The notes beneath the pieces were generated by a model. It ran no database searches and was not told the origin of the DNA. It was given only the letters and a program-made list of their open reading frames with translations. Shown one piece after another: positions 18,043-27,875 of a DNA stretch of 64,000 nt. Every line of letters begins with the position of its first letter. Position 1 is the first letter of the stretch. This stretch comes from Lysinibacillus sp. 2017 (GTDB lineage Bacteria > Bacillota > Bacilli > Bacillales_A > Planococcaceae). Both the position numbers and the translations under genes were made by a program. Location of the stretch: positions 3,272,001 through 3,336,000 of the forward strand of contig NZ_CP029002.1 of the NCBI RefSeq assembly GCF_003073375.1, given 5' to 3'.

Positions 18043-19551
18043 ATGAGTAATCTTTCAAATGAACAAAGCAATCTTGAGAACAGTTTGGAGATTAATGTAG
18101 AAATCATAAAAAAAATACTTGGAAACCCCGCAGATTTAATTATTCGAGAAAGTAGTATTGGAATTATTGAAAATAAATTTGTCATGATTTATTTAAAGGG
18201 AATTGTAAATGAGGACCAAGTAAATAACAATATCTTAAGAATCCTTGAGTTGAACAAAAAAGAACCTAAAACTTCCATGTTTGATACGGTTTACGAAGAA
18301 ATGATTGCACTGACCGAAATTAAAAAATCGAAAAATATTAATCAGATTATTAAAGCCTTATTAGAGGGCGATACGGCTGTTCTATTAAATGAATGCAACC
18401 AAGCGATACTGTTAGGGACAAGTGGTGGCGAATTTCGTTCGATCGAGGAACCACAGTCTGAATCTGTAATACGTGGCTCTAGATCAGGCTTTGTCGAGAG
18501 CTTAAAATTTAATCTTGCACTTATACGACGAGAAGTTAAGGATCCAAATCTTCGCATTAATACAATGAAAATTGGGAAACAATCTAATCAAAATATTGCT
18601 ATTTGCCATATTGAAGGACGAGCTAAACCCGAAATTGTAGATGAGGTCGTTCGCCGATTAAAAACCATGGAGATTGATTTTGCCCCGGATTCTGGATTTA
18701 TTGAACAATGGATTGAAGATAGTAATTTATCGCCCTTTCCACAAATACTTGATACAGAGAGGCCTGACAGAGTCGCCTATAATTTAACGAAAGGGAAAAT
18801 TTGCATTATCGTAGAAGGTTCACCTTTTGCTCTCCTCATGCCAATCACTATTGGGGATTCCCTTAAATCAATTGAAGATTATAATCAACGATGGTTAATA
18901 AGTACGTTACTACGTCTTTTGCGCTTTGTTTCTTTCTATATGACACTTTTTTTACCAGCACTTTATGTAGCACTCGTATCCTATCACCCGGAATTAATTC
19001 CGACACAGCTTTTATTTACAATTGCTTCCTCAAGAGAGAGTGTGCCTTTTCCTTCCTTAATCGAAGCATTGATAATCGCGTTATTTTATGAAATATTGCA
19101 GGAAGCTGGAACAAGATTACCTAGTAAGATTGGTCAGACTATTGGGATTGTGGGTGGTATTGTTATTGGTGAAATTGCCGTACAAGCTGGTATTGTAACC
19201 CCTTTAATGGTAATTGCCATTTCTCTAACAGCAATTTCAGCATTTACACTTCCAAATTACAGTCTATCCATAGGGCTTAGAGTCATACGTTTTGGCGCTA
19301 TTTTTGCCGCTACGATGCTTGGATTGTATGGAATTATCCTTGTCTTTATAATGATTCACATTCACTTGGCAAATTTAAAAAGTATCGGAATCCCTTATTC
19401 AGCACCTTTTGCACCCAATTACTTATGGGATTTAAAAAATGTGATCATCCGCGCTCCCATTACTACACTTGTAAAGCGTCAGCCTCAACCATTTTTAGAA
19501 CCTGACGAGGATAAAGAACAAAAGAATAATGGAGGAAAGGGTAAGCCATGA
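18043..19551 (+). CDS. Spore germination protein, GerA subunit A family
   Basis: A 502-residue A subunit of a nutrient germinant receptor in the spore inner membrane. It has a soluble N-terminal domain (about residues 1-270) followed by hydrophobic helices (LLRFVSFYMTLFLPALYVAL, IGIVGGIVIGEIAVQAGI) and a charged C-terminus. The PFPSLIEALIIALFYEILQEAGTRLP stretch (in parts) is typical. It is the first gene of an operon A-B-C-D; its stop overlaps the B gene by four bases. Forespore expression is expected, though only an approximate SigG -10 (CATACTG) was seen upstream. Confidence 0.93.
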   Translation: MSNLSNEQSNLENSLEINVEIIKKILGNPADLIIRESSIGIIENKFVMIYLKGIVNEDQVNNNILRILELNKKEPKTSMFDTVYEEMIALTEIKKSKNINQIIKALLEGDTAVLLNECNQAILLGTSGGEFRSIEEPQSESVIRGSRSGFVESLKFNLALIRREVKDPNLRINTMKIGKQSNQNIAICHIEGRAKPEIVDEVVRRLKTMEIDFAPDSGFIEQWIEDSNLSPFPQILDTERPDRVAYNLTKGKICIIVEGSPFALLMPITIGDSLKSIEDYNQRWLISTLLRLLRFVSFYMTLFLPALYVALVSYHPELIPTQLLFTIASSRESVPFPSLIEALIIALFYEILQEAGTRLPSKIGQTIGIVGGIVIGEIAVQAGIVTPLMVIAISLTAISAFTLPNYSLSIGLRVIRFGAIFAATMLGLYGIILVFIMIHIHLANLKSIGIPYSAPFAPNYLWDLKNVIIRAPITTLVKRQPQPFLEPDEDKEQKNNGGKGKP

Positions 19552-20651
19552 CACTTTATAAAGAAGCTGAATTTATTAACGATAAAGACATTATGTTTGC
19601 CGTGGCCTCAAATATTATTAGTGTTACCATTTTATTTTTGCCACGTTATATTGCCGAAAATACAGTATCAGCGGATGGATGGCTTACCATTTTATTTGGT
19701 GGACTTATTGCCATTGTTTTTGGGTGGCTACTTGCAAAAATTGCAAGTTCCTTTCCAAATCAATCATTTCTTTCCTTTGCATCTTATTTAGTTTCAAAAC
19801 CAGTTGCCATTATTTTGAGCATTCTCTTTATCGCACAATATATCGCCATTTCTGCCTTTCAAATTAGAGAAATCGCAACATTATCCCATGAATATTTATT
19901 TGATCGTACACCGATTGAAGTTGTTTGTTTAGCGTTTATTCTCGTAGTCGTTTATGCTGTTAGCGGTTCTCGTGCCGCTATTTTTCGTCTTAATATTCTT
20001 TTTTTTCCCTTTGTTATCGGTGGGTTATTATTACTGATCTTCTTTCCTCTTGGAGCAATGAAACTTGAAAATTTACTGCCTATCTTTGAGTCAGATTTAA
20101 AAGGGATTGTTCAAGGAACGACATCTAGTTTACATGCCTTTTTAGGTTTTGGTATTGTATTATTTTATATTTCGCTCGTAAAAAAACCTCAGCAGACACC
20201 TAAGATGACTATGTTAGGAATTTTATGGCCATTTTTCTTTTATATCATTATTTTTATTGTGTGCATCGGTGTTTTTGGGAATGCAGTTACAAATAATCTC
20301 TACTATCCGGTATTTGAGTTATCAAAAACAGTATCAAATCCTGGAAACTTTATTGAGCGCTTTGATTCAATTTTATTTATTATTTGGACGCTCATTGTAT
20401 TTACAACCAGCTTAATGGCCTTTGATATTGCTGTACTGCTACTAAATTTAATTTTTAAAAATGCTAATAAAATGACAATTATTTTTATCTTGTCTCCTGT
20501 TATCACCTTTTTAGCTATGTTGCCGACAAATTATATTGCAGTCAATCAAATAGCAAAATATATGGCATACATACAGATAGGCTTTTTAGTTTTTGTTATA
20601 TTTCTTCTTGGAATTATGTTATTAGTCAAGGGTGTGAAGACGAATGATTAA
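19548..20651 (+). CDS. Spore germination protein, GerA subunit B family (permease)
   Basis: A 367-residue integral membrane protein with about ten helices, of the endospore germination permease family (APC superfamily), the subunit that binds the germinant. Landmarks are the N-terminal FAVASNIISVTILFLPRYIAE and the long alternating hydrophobic segments. It overlaps its neighbours on both sides (4 and 8 bases), implying coupled translation within the receptor operon. Confidence 0.93.
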   Translation: MTLYKEAEFINDKDIMFAVASNIISVTILFLPRYIAENTVSADGWLTILFGGLIAIVFGWLLAKIASSFPNQSFLSFASYLVSKPVAIILSILFIAQYIAISAFQIREIATLSHEYLFDRTPIEVVCLAFILVVVYAVSGSRAAIFRLNILFFPFVIGGLLLLIFFPLGAMKLENLLPIFESDLKGIVQGTTSSLHAFLGFGIVLFYISLVKKPQQTPKMTMLGILWPFFFYIIIFIVCIGVFGNAVTNNLYYPVFELSKTVSNPGNFIERFDSILFIIWTLIVFTTSLMAFDIAVLLLNLIFKNANKMTIIFILSPVITFLAMLPTNYIAVNQIAKYMAYIQIGFLVFVIFLLGIMLLVKGVKTND

Positions 20652-21912
20652 AAATATAGGATTTATTATTCTTTTATTAAGTCCGCTACTTCTTGCTGCT
20701 TGTTGGGATAAAATTGAGGTTGAAGAAAGAGGGTTTGTATCCGGTATTGCAATCGATATGGCAGATAGTTCTAGCAAGATGGATATTGATGAACGCGCTC
20801 AACCGCAAATAGTAGGCGAAACGCGATTACAACAAGACGAAAAAATAATTAATCAACACCTTAATGAAGATTATGGTCAAGATAAAAATAGTAAGTTTCA
20901 ATTAACACAGCAACTTATTGTGCCCTCTGGCTTAGTGCAGGGTCAAAATAGTGGTAATTCAATGCCGGCCTTTCGAAATTTATCTCAAACTGGCAATACA
21001 ATTATTGAAATGAATCGAGATATGATTAAACAAGCAGGGCGAATCACAAATGTGACGCATTTAAATGTTGTCCTATTTTCTGAGGCAGTAGCAACAGAAG
21101 AGGGTTTATTTGAGGATTTAATGGATATTTTCCTTCGTGAAAAGGATATGTTACGTAGTGTAAAAGTTGCGATTACAAAAGATCATGCGGGGGATTACCT
21201 ATACGTTCTCCCTGAAAACGAGAAAATCCCTGGTATGTATATTTCCAAGCTATTAGAAAACAAGTCGAATTTGGAAATAGCTCAACCACTAATAGTTGGC
21301 GATATACAAGCTTTACTTCTATCCAAAAAAAGTTTTGCCATTCCTATATTAAATATCGTAAATACATCAACCATCAATTATACCGGTCTTTCAATTTATA
21401 ACGGGAAGAAAAACAAGGTCGTTGGTATGTTAACTAGTGATGACGCTAAAGGAGTTAATTTCATCAATTCTAAAGATCAAACGGGTACGTTGAATATTAA
21501 ATTTAATAATCATGATATTACGTTTGAAATATTAAAAGTTAAAAGTAAAATTTCACTAAAAAATAAGGATAAAAATCATTTAAAATTCCATATTACAATT
21601 AATGTTGAAGCAGGCATTGCAGAGCAATATGGTTCCCTTGATATCATGAACGAGTCTCACTATAAAGAGTTAAAAAAAGCATTGGAAAAACAGATTACTC
21701 AAATGACTACAAATACGGTTTCTATTTTGCAAAACGATGTGCAAACAGATTTACTTGGGATAAATACACATCTTTATAAATACCATTATCCTTTATGGTC
21801 AAAAGTCAAAGATGATTGGGAAGACGGTCAAGCTTATTTTTCAAAGAGTGATGTGAATATTGATGTCAATGTAACAATCGAAAAGCCTGGAAATATTCTT
21901 AAATCGCATTAA
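20644..21912 (+). CDS. Spore germination protein, GerA subunit C family (lipoprotein)
   Basis: A 422-residue Ger(x)C lipoprotein. The signal peptide ends in lipobox LLAACWD, and the mature start WDKIEVEERGFVSGIAID is the family hallmark. The C subunit completes the receptor on the outer face of the spore inner membrane. Compared with common Ger(x)C proteins it carries an extra Gln/Asn/Asp-rich insert after residue 35 (DIDERAQPQIVGETRLQQDE region). A D gene follows 15 bases later. Confidence 0.92.
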   Translation: MIKNIGFIILLLSPLLLAACWDKIEVEERGFVSGIAIDMADSSSKMDIDERAQPQIVGETRLQQDEKIINQHLNEDYGQDKNSKFQLTQQLIVPSGLVQGQNSGNSMPAFRNLSQTGNTIIEMNRDMIKQAGRITNVTHLNVVLFSEAVATEEGLFEDLMDIFLREKDMLRSVKVAITKDHAGDYLYVLPENEKIPGMYISKLLENKSNLEIAQPLIVGDIQALLLSKKSFAIPILNIVNTSTINYTGLSIYNGKKNKVVGMLTSDDAKGVNFINSKDQTGTLNIKFNNHDITFEILKVKSKISLKNKDKNHLKFHITINVEAGIAEQYGSLDIMNESHYKELKKALEKQITQMTTNTVSILQNDVQTDLLGINTHLYKYHYPLWSKVKDDWEDGQAYFSKSDVNIDVNVTIEKPGNILKSH

Positions 21913-21927
21913 GGGAGGTATTTATAT

Positions 21928-22077
21928 ATGTGGAATATTTTAATCGACCACCTTACTAATGTAACAATGGTGATATGTACAGTTTTATCGTTTGTCATTC
22001 CATTTACTGTTTATAAAATCAATAAAATTTCCCATAAGAATACGAATCCCCCATGGAAAAGAAATAATTTGGATTGA
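21928..22077 (+). CDS. Small membrane D subunit of the gerA-type operon
   Basis: AAGGGAGG precedes an ATG with a 49-codon frame. The product has one strong hydrophobic helix (VTMVICTVLSFVIPFTVY) and a basic, Pro/Asn-rich tail. Small one- or two-helix D proteins are known next to gerA-type operons of Bacillus and modulate receptor function. The position directly after the C gene and before the operon terminator supports this role. The sequence itself is too short for a firm family call. Confidence 0.7.
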   Translation: MWNILIDHLTNVTMVICTVLSFVIPFTVYKINKISHKNTNPPWKRNNLD

Positions 22078-22112
22078 TGAATTGTGCATACGAAAGCTTT
22101 TTGGCCATACTG

Positions 22113-22143
22113 AAAAAGTCGATTGCTCCTCAATCGACTTTTG
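22113..22143 (+). terminator. Terminator of the germination operon
   Basis: AAGTCGATTG pairs with CAATCGACTT, followed by TTTT. Confidence 0.88.
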
Positions 22144-22190
22144 GCACTTTTCTATTAACAAGAATGCTAAATGAACCTACATTCTAAGCT

Positions 22191-22391
22191 TTACATTTTC
22201 AATTTCAATTTTGCTAGTTCAGCAGCCTCTTTACCTCCCATACAGATTGCTTTCTTTCCAAGTAATCGGGTTTCGAAAATATCAGAATTGAAACTGCTAC
22301 GTTTATTCAAGATATACCTATATCCTTCTCTTATAAGGCTTAAACTATGGTCTATCCCTTCTTCTCGAGGCATTTCACCTGCATTTGACAT
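22191..22391 (-). pseudogene. 5' fragment of a fatty-acid hydroxylase cytochrome P450 gene (cypC-like)
   Basis: The 66-residue frame ([41 protein letters not shown]) matches the N-terminus of the P450 BSbeta/CypC peroxygenase family, which hydroxylates fatty acids with hydrogen peroxide. The match ends after about 60 residues; the heme-binding Cys region is absent, so it cannot be an active enzyme. Its first 140 coding bases and 112 bases upstream are repeated at 27876-28127. Confidence 0.75.
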
Positions 22392-22503
22392 AGAATCAAC
22401 TCCATTTTTTTGAGCTAGTTCTATTATTTCTCATTCATTCCTTATTTATTCTAATGATTTGTACTAATGTCCCCTTTAGGTGCAAATGAACCTCATAATT
22501 GTC
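22252..22503. repeat. 252-bp direct repeat, left copy
   Basis: Identical to 27876-28127 apart from about three substitutions, same orientation, same length. It contains the start and upstream region of the cypC-like fragment. The two copies bracket the ABC exporter and two-component genes exactly (permease stop 14 bases from the left copy). Confidence 0.92.
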
Positions 22504-22517
22504 CCGTTCGAATCATT

Positions 22518-24854
22518 CTATTCTGTAATTAAACTGTAAGCAGTAATTTTCTTAATTTTTATGGATACGAGTATTGAGACAATGTAGGCTAAAAAAAGGA
22601 TGCCTACACAAAGCATTAGAATAATTGGTAAATGAATGATAAATTCCAAACGTTTAACCCCTACACTTGAAAGTAATAAGGAAAGCATAGGATTAGTAAA
22701 AAATAGCCCTAATCCACCACCAATTCCAACGCCTGCAATGATTACAGGTAGAAAACTGATCGATATTTGATTCATCAGTTGGAACGTTGAATAGCCTATT
22801 GCTTTCATTACGCCAAATTCTTTTTTACGCTTTGTAATCATCGTTGTAACGACTAGATATAGAATTATTACAACGACCAGAACATTAATTGTCAAAACCA
22901 TCAGCATCACTGCAAATATTGCAGTGATATAAATAATTGTTTGGCTTTCTATATTTTCATCGATATCTAATGTATCAACTATAAAACTTCCGTACTGTTC
23001 CTGAACATTCTTGATAAAGTCTTTGTTCGATATTCCATCTAAATATACATGAAGTGTAGTACCTTTATAATCTGATTGTAATTGATTCATACCTTCCATT
23101 GTTAATGAAGCCGTCTGTCCTAAATTACCAATTGATTGACTAAGGCCCGTCACTAGAAAACTAACTGTTTCAGTCCCATATTCTACATCAACCATATCCC
23201 CAATTCCTTTATCAATTTGATTGGATACAACCCAGGAGATGGATATTTCATTTTCATGTTTTGGCTGACGACCTTCGTATACGGTATCATTCTCCAAGTT
23301 GTTATAATTATCAGTAATATTAGTATATACGGTTTGGCCATCAATTTTTGTTGTAATAAGATCAAATATATTTACTTTTCTTACTTGATCCATTTTTTTT
23401 ATTTGACTTAAAAGTTCCCTTGGCTCTACATCTGACTTAATAGATACCATCACATTTGACGGTTCCGCGCCGAATAAGTTAACAAATGCGGTTTTGTCTG
23501 ATGCAATGTTATAGTAAAGCACCACTGAAAATACAGAAGCGAATGTTAAAGCGATCATAATTAAAAATATCATAATGTTCTGTTTTGCATTTGAGAGCAT
23601 CGATTTAATACCAAGTAAGAAATGCAGTCCACCTCTCGTATTTTCCAATGGAAAGTAATTTTTTCTAAAACTGTGGGTGTGAATGCCGCCTCGAAGTGCC
23701 TCAACAGGTTGAACTTTTCGTATACGAAAGGCAGATACGAAAGTTACGATTACAACACATATTGTCACAAAGAAAATACTGATTAAGTTAACAATCATAT
23801 CAAAGCTTTGAATCCATAATAATCCGGATAAAGATGAAATAATACCTCCAATCAAAGGCATCAGACAATATGACAATACAATCCCCACTACACTTGCACT
23901 AAAAGCAATCAAAGTAAACTGTAAGATAATGGATGAAAGAATTTGCCTACTTGTATAACCAATTGCTTTAAGTGTTCCTATATTCGTCATCCCGTCTTCA
24001 ATACTATTTGATACACGGTACTTAATGACAATTAGTGATACAAGCACAATAATGGTTGCAAAAGCTACTAATATTATAGCCACGATGTTAACGGTTAACG
24101 TGTTTACATTTTTTACCATTTCAATGTCTAATCCCCAAATATATGAATTCTTTTCACTTACTGTTGATTGAGGAAACTCCTTAGTAAAATCACTTAGTAA
24201 ATTTGTTGATTGTGTTTTGTCTTCCATCACTGCAGATATAATCAAACCTTTTGATACATTGTCAAGTTTCTCTGCTAATGCTAGGTAGGCAGTTTCTGGT
24301 AACATAAATTTTAAAATTCCAACACTAGTCGTACCCATCATTGTTGTTTCAAAGAACCCAGCAATTCGATAATCGTATTCCTTTTCTTGATAGTGAATAG
24401 TAAAGTTTTCACCTAACTTATAACCACCATTTGTTTTAAAACTATATGGAATAAAAATATCATTAGCACTCGAAGTATTTAGCTTTTCAATCAACTTCAA
24501 CGCTCCGATACTACGATTATGATCTGCATTAAAAATAGTGGCATTACTAGCTAATTCACTATTGCCAAAATTAAATTTTGCAATGTTCATAATGATAATC
24601 TCTTCAGTTTCTGTCTCTGTTACTCCAGGATAATTCGCTATGAATTCTTCATAGTTCGAGTTATAACTTGCATATTCCATCATTGTTATTACATGAGGAT
24701 CTTTTAATTGTTCTACTTTACTATCAAAAAATGCACTTACTTGAGTAATAACCATTAGACCTATATTCAGAAGTAGCGCAGCAACTAAAATAAATATAAA
24801 TAAAGAAGCTGTTGCAGACTTACTTTTTCTAATATTAGCAAGAGCTAGATTCAT
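22518..24854 (-). CDS. FtsX/MacB-type ABC transporter permease
   Basis: A 778-residue membrane protein with two FtsX domains. One helix near the N-terminus is followed by an extracellular domain of about 200 residues, three helices around the first FtsX core (GTLKAIGYTSRQIL), a further helix, a second large outer domain, and three helices with the second core (EFGVMKAIGYSTFQLM). This is the double-FtsX plan of peptide or lipid exporters rather than the 10-helix BceB plan. The start at 24854 follows AAGGTG and lies ten bases after the ATPase stop; longer frames into the ATPase gene have no support. Confidence 0.88.
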   Translation of the reverse strand: MNLALANIRKSKSATASLFIFILVAALLLNIGLMVITQVSAFFDSKVEQLKDPHVITMMEYASYNSNYEEFIANYPGVTETETEEIIIMNIAKFNFGNSELASNATIFNADHNRSIGALKLIEKLNTSSANDIFIPYSFKTNGGYKLGENFTIHYQEKEYDYRIAGFFETTMMGTTSVGILKFMLPETAYLALAEKLDNVSKGLIISAVMEDKTQSTNLLSDFTKEFPQSTVSEKNSYIWGLDIEMVKNVNTLTVNIVAIILVAFATIIVLVSLIVIKYRVSNSIEDGMTNIGTLKAIGYTSRQILSSIILQFTLIAFSASVVGIVLSYCLMPLIGGIISSLSGLLWIQSFDMIVNLISIFFVTICVVIVTFVSAFRIRKVQPVEALRGGIHTHSFRKNYFPLENTRGGLHFLLGIKSMLSNAKQNIMIFLIMIALTFASVFSVVLYYNIASDKTAFVNLFGAEPSNVMVSIKSDVEPRELLSQIKKMDQVRKVNIFDLITTKIDGQTVYTNITDNYNNLENDTVYEGRQPKHENEISISWVVSNQIDKGIGDMVDVEYGTETVSFLVTGLSQSIGNLGQTASLTMEGMNQLQSDYKGTTLHVYLDGISNKDFIKNVQEQYGSFIVDTLDIDENIESQTIIYITAIFAVMLMVLTINVLVVVIILYLVVTTMITKRKKEFGVMKAIGYSTFQLMNQISISFLPVIIAGVGIGGGLGLFFTNPMLSLLLSSVGVKRLEFIIHLPIILMLCVGILFLAYIVSILVSIKIKKITAYSLITE

Positions 24855-24864
24855 GATTTTCACC

Positions 24865-25626
24865 TTACCACCCCATCTCTGCAAGGAAGGCCCTAAGCTT
24901 TTCATGACGCTCCATATTCTCTTTCTCCTCGTAAGCACCTAACTGCAAATCACCGTAAATAACTCCATCTCGCAAATATAAAATTCGATTTCCGCGCAGT
25001 GCAGTTTTAATATCATGTGTTACGATGACCATACTTTGCCCATGACGGTTTACATTTGTGAATACATCTAAAACACTATCACTAGATGCCGAGTTTAATG
25101 CACCGGTTGGTTCATCAGCAAATAGTATTCTCGGATTGTTAATTAATGCTCTAACAATCCCAACTCGTTGTGCCTCACCACCAGAAAGTTGTGTTGGAAA
25201 TTTAGACCATGAGTTTTCATTGATTCCTACTCGTTTTAAGAGCTCTTTTACATTTTTAACAAGTTCACGTTTATCTTTATTTACTAAAAGACCACTTGCC
25301 AATACATTATCGAGTACACTCATATTGTCTAATAAATAAATTTGTTGAAATACAAAGCCACAATTCTTTCTTCTAAATATCGCCAGTTGATCATTGTTTA
25401 ATTTCGATAAATTTTTCCCACCAAAATCGATTTCGCCTAATGTCGGTTTATCCATTCCGCTAATTGCATAAAGTAAAGTGGATTTCCCAGATCCCGAACT
25501 GCCCATTATGACTGTAAAATCTCCTTCCATTAAACTGATATCTAGATTTTTTAATACATGCTGTTGAATTCCATCGCTCGAAAAGGTTTTACATAACTTC
25601 TCGGTTTTAATAATTGTGTTCGTCAT
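24865..25626 (-). CDS. ABC transporter ATP-binding protein (MacB/LolD-like)
   Basis: A 253-residue ATPase with Walker A (GSSGSGKST), Q loop (FVFQQIYLLDNMSVLDNV), signature (LSGGEAQRVGIVRAL) and Walker B (ILFADEPTGAL). The LDNMSVLDNV segment is typical of the MacB/LolD group that serves FtsX permeases. It is followed at once by its permease, and the sensor pair upstream is likely its regulator. A terminator hairpin separates it from the histidine kinase gene, so it probably has its own promoter in 25627-25680. Confidence 0.92.
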   Translation of the reverse strand: MTNTIIKTEKLCKTFSSDGIQQHVLKNLDISLMEGDFTVIMGSSGSGKSTLLYAISGMDKPTLGEIDFGGKNLSKLNNDQLAIFRRKNCGFVFQQIYLLDNMSVLDNVLASGLLVNKDKRELVKNVKELLKRVGINENSWSKFPTQLSGGEAQRVGIVRALINNPRILFADEPTGALNSASSDSVLDVFTNVNRHGQSMVIVTHDIKTALRGNRILYLRDGVIYGDLQLGAYEEKENMERHEKLRAFLAEMGW

Positions 25627-25677
25627 GTTTTTAGCACTCTCCTTATTAAGCTCATCATTGTATTTCCAACCAAAAGA

Positions 25678-25709
25678 AAAAAGACCGTAATGAAGATTAC
25701 AGTCTTATC
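25678..25709 (-). terminator. Terminator between kinase and ABC genes
   Basis: On the minus strand AAGACTGTAAT pairs with ATTACGGTCTT, followed by TTTTTT. It separates the two-component genes from the exporter genes. Confidence 0.75.
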
Positions 25710-25764
25710 ATACAAATGGAATCCTTATTAAATCTTTGTGCAATTCTTAACTAATTCTTAATTA

Positions 25765-27033
25765 TTATGCATGCTTAATTTTCAAAACTACCGTAAAACC
25801 ATTATCTCGAATGTAACAGCTAATTTGGCCGCCCATATTTTCCATAAAGTACTTCGATATATAGAGACCTAGGCCAGACCCATTCTTGCCTTCAACATTT
25901 TTCCCACGATAATATTTATTGAACAATAGGGGTAATTCTTCTGCACTAATTTTGGGTCCGTAGTCTATGATGTGAAGTTCAAGATATCCCTGATTAATTC
26001 GAGACTTAATCGTGATTTTTGTTCCTGCATATTTATATGAATTACTGATAATATTGTCTATTACCTGCTGCATACGTACGGGATCCATTAAAATAATACA
26101 TTGTGGCATTGAATCATAGACGATTTGCTGATCAAAATTGACATTCTCAATCATATCAACAAGTACTTCGCTCGATTCTTCGGTTACCGCTAATTTTAAC
26201 TGTTGCAGTTCTTCTAAAGTGGCGTGAAACATATCTGTTACAAGTAAGTTTATTTGCTCTGCTTTCGAATAAATCGTATTCACTTGTTTAATCACCTTAT
26301 CGTCTTTTGCCTGCATAAGCATTAATTCGCTTACCGCTTTAATTGAAGCAACAGGCGTCTTAATATCATGACTTAATGTGGCAACAAGCTCTTTTTTACT
26401 ACGGTTAGATTCATACTCTCTTTGACGTGCACGCCCCAGTTCTTCACGCAATAAGTCAAAACTCTCCGTAAACGCACCAAAGTAATTGTTCTTGTCCATA
26501 TTTAAAGGGATCTCTAGATTGCCTCTAGCCACATTCACTGCAAAATATTGCAGTTGCTGGAACGGTTCCAATAACGTTTTATAAATAAACGTAATGTAAA
26601 GAATACTAATAATCATTAATAGACCAAAAATCAAACTTATAGATGTAACCAGTTCATTTTTCATTTGTTCTACTATTTCTTGTTCGTTATTACGAATAAT
26701 TATTTTCCCTACAATCTCGTTATTTTGTTTCAGATCTATAACTGTGTCTCTATTTTTTATAGCATCGTATATATTGTTAAAATGATTGCCTGATGTTTGG
26801 TATATCAGGTTTCCCGAGTGATCTATAATAGAAAATGGTTGTTTTATGGCGCTGCTGTTGTGAAAAGTTTCTTCACTAATTTGCCCCCAATTTTTTTCGG
26901 CAGTCTTAACCACATCATTTATGGCCACAAGATCTACTTTTGAAATATTTTTATTACTAATTATGATTATTGAGAAAGTTATTCCTGCAGTAAAAAGAAA
27001 CAAAATCATGACAATTAGTAATTTTATTCTCAT
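25765..27033 (-). CDS. Sensor histidine kinase
   Basis: A 422-residue membrane kinase: helix at the N-terminus, an outer domain of about 110 residues, a second helix, a HAMP-like linker, then the H box (LVATLSHDIKTPVAS), N box (NIISNSYKYAG) and G boxes (GSGLGLYISKYF). The sizeable outer domain sets it apart from the short intramembrane-sensing kinases of Bce-type modules. The ATG overlaps the response-regulator stop (ATGA). Confidence 0.92.
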   Translation of the reverse strand: MRIKLLIVMILFLFTAGITFSIIIISNKNISKVDLVAINDVVKTAEKNWGQISEETFHNSSAIKQPFSIIDHSGNLIYQTSGNHFNNIYDAIKNRDTVIDLKQNNEIVGKIIIRNNEQEIVEQMKNELVTSISLIFGLLMIISILYITFIYKTLLEPFQQLQYFAVNVARGNLEIPLNMDKNNYFGAFTESFDLLREELGRARQREYESNRSKKELVATLSHDIKTPVASIKAVSELMLMQAKDDKVIKQVNTIYSKAEQINLLVTDMFHATLEELQQLKLAVTEESSEVLVDMIENVNFDQQIVYDSMPQCIILMDPVRMQQVIDNIISNSYKYAGTKITIKSRINQGYLELHIIDYGPKISAEELPLLFNKYYRGKNVEGKNGSGLGLYISKYFMENMGGQISCYIRDNGFTVVLKIKHA

Positions 27034-27719
27034 TGGTTGGTATCCTCTAAAACATATCCCGTTCCCCATACAGTTTTTATAAATAGCGGGTTCTTTGGAT
27101 TACGCTCAATTTTCTCCCGTAAATGACGGATATGTACATTTAGGGTCCCATCCCCTACAAAGGAATCTTTCCATACATTTTGAAACAATTCATCTTTTGT
27201 GATAATGCGATTTTTATTTTTTGCCAAATAATACAAAAGTTTATATTCCATCGTTTTTAGTTGAATATCTATACCATTTACTCGAACACGATGAAGATTC
27301 GTATCAATTTGAATCTGTCCAAATTCTAAAACTTCTTGTTGGTTGCTAGAATCGTTACCATATCTTTTGAGAACTGCTTTTACTTTCGCTAATAAAACAC
27401 TTAATGTATATGGCTTTTGTATGTAATCATCGCCACCTATGTTAAGCGCAATTAGAACATCGTCATCGCTGGAACGAGCACTTACAAACAAGATTGGAAT
27501 CTGCGTTATTTTACGCAACTTTTTACACAAGTCAAACCCCGATTCATTACCGAGATTGATGTCTAGTAGAATCAATGATGGTTCATGTTCCTCAAAAAAA
27601 AGCTCGCACTCCTCCGCACTTGTCACAAACGCCGTTTTGACTTCAAACATATTAAAATATTCACAAGTTGTTTCAGCTAAAGCAATTTCATCATCAACAA
27701 TTAAACAATCTATTTTCAT
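27030..27719 (-). CDS. Response regulator, OmpR/PhoB family
   Basis: A 229-residue regulator. The receiver domain has DDE, the phospho-acceptor Asp in LILLDINLG, and Lys in YIQKPYTL. The C-terminal winged helix contains MEYKLLYYLAKNKNRIITKD and the DNA-contact stretch LNVHIRHLREKIE, followed by WGTGYVL. It is first in the operon and overlaps the kinase gene by four bases. It probably controls the adjacent exporter in response to an envelope stress or peptide. Confidence 0.94.
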   Translation of the reverse strand: MKIDCLIVDDEIALAETTCEYFNMFEVKTAFVTSAEECELFFEEHEPSLILLDINLGNESGFDLCKKLRKITQIPILFVSARSSDDDVLIALNIGGDDYIQKPYTLSVLLAKVKAVLKRYGNDSSNQQEVLEFGQIQIDTNLHRVRVNGIDIQLKTMEYKLLYYLAKNKNRIITKDELFQNVWKDSFVGDGTLNVHIRHLREKIERNPKNPLFIKTVWGTGYVLEDTNQ

Positions 27720-27875
27720 CGTAAATCTCCTGGAAAAAGACTTTCCTACTTGTTTAATAGGATATTTACATTATACATTAAATGGAATATTAAAGTATGA
27801 ATTTTGGATATATTTAGAATAATGAAAGACTCAAGGTGACGCAGTTAATCGTGACGACATTATATTCCAGAAAGA

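Noticed and set aside
22171-22413. 80-codon plus-strand frame over the cypC fragment
   Set aside because: Complement of the recognisable P450 N-terminus; no ribosome-binding site.
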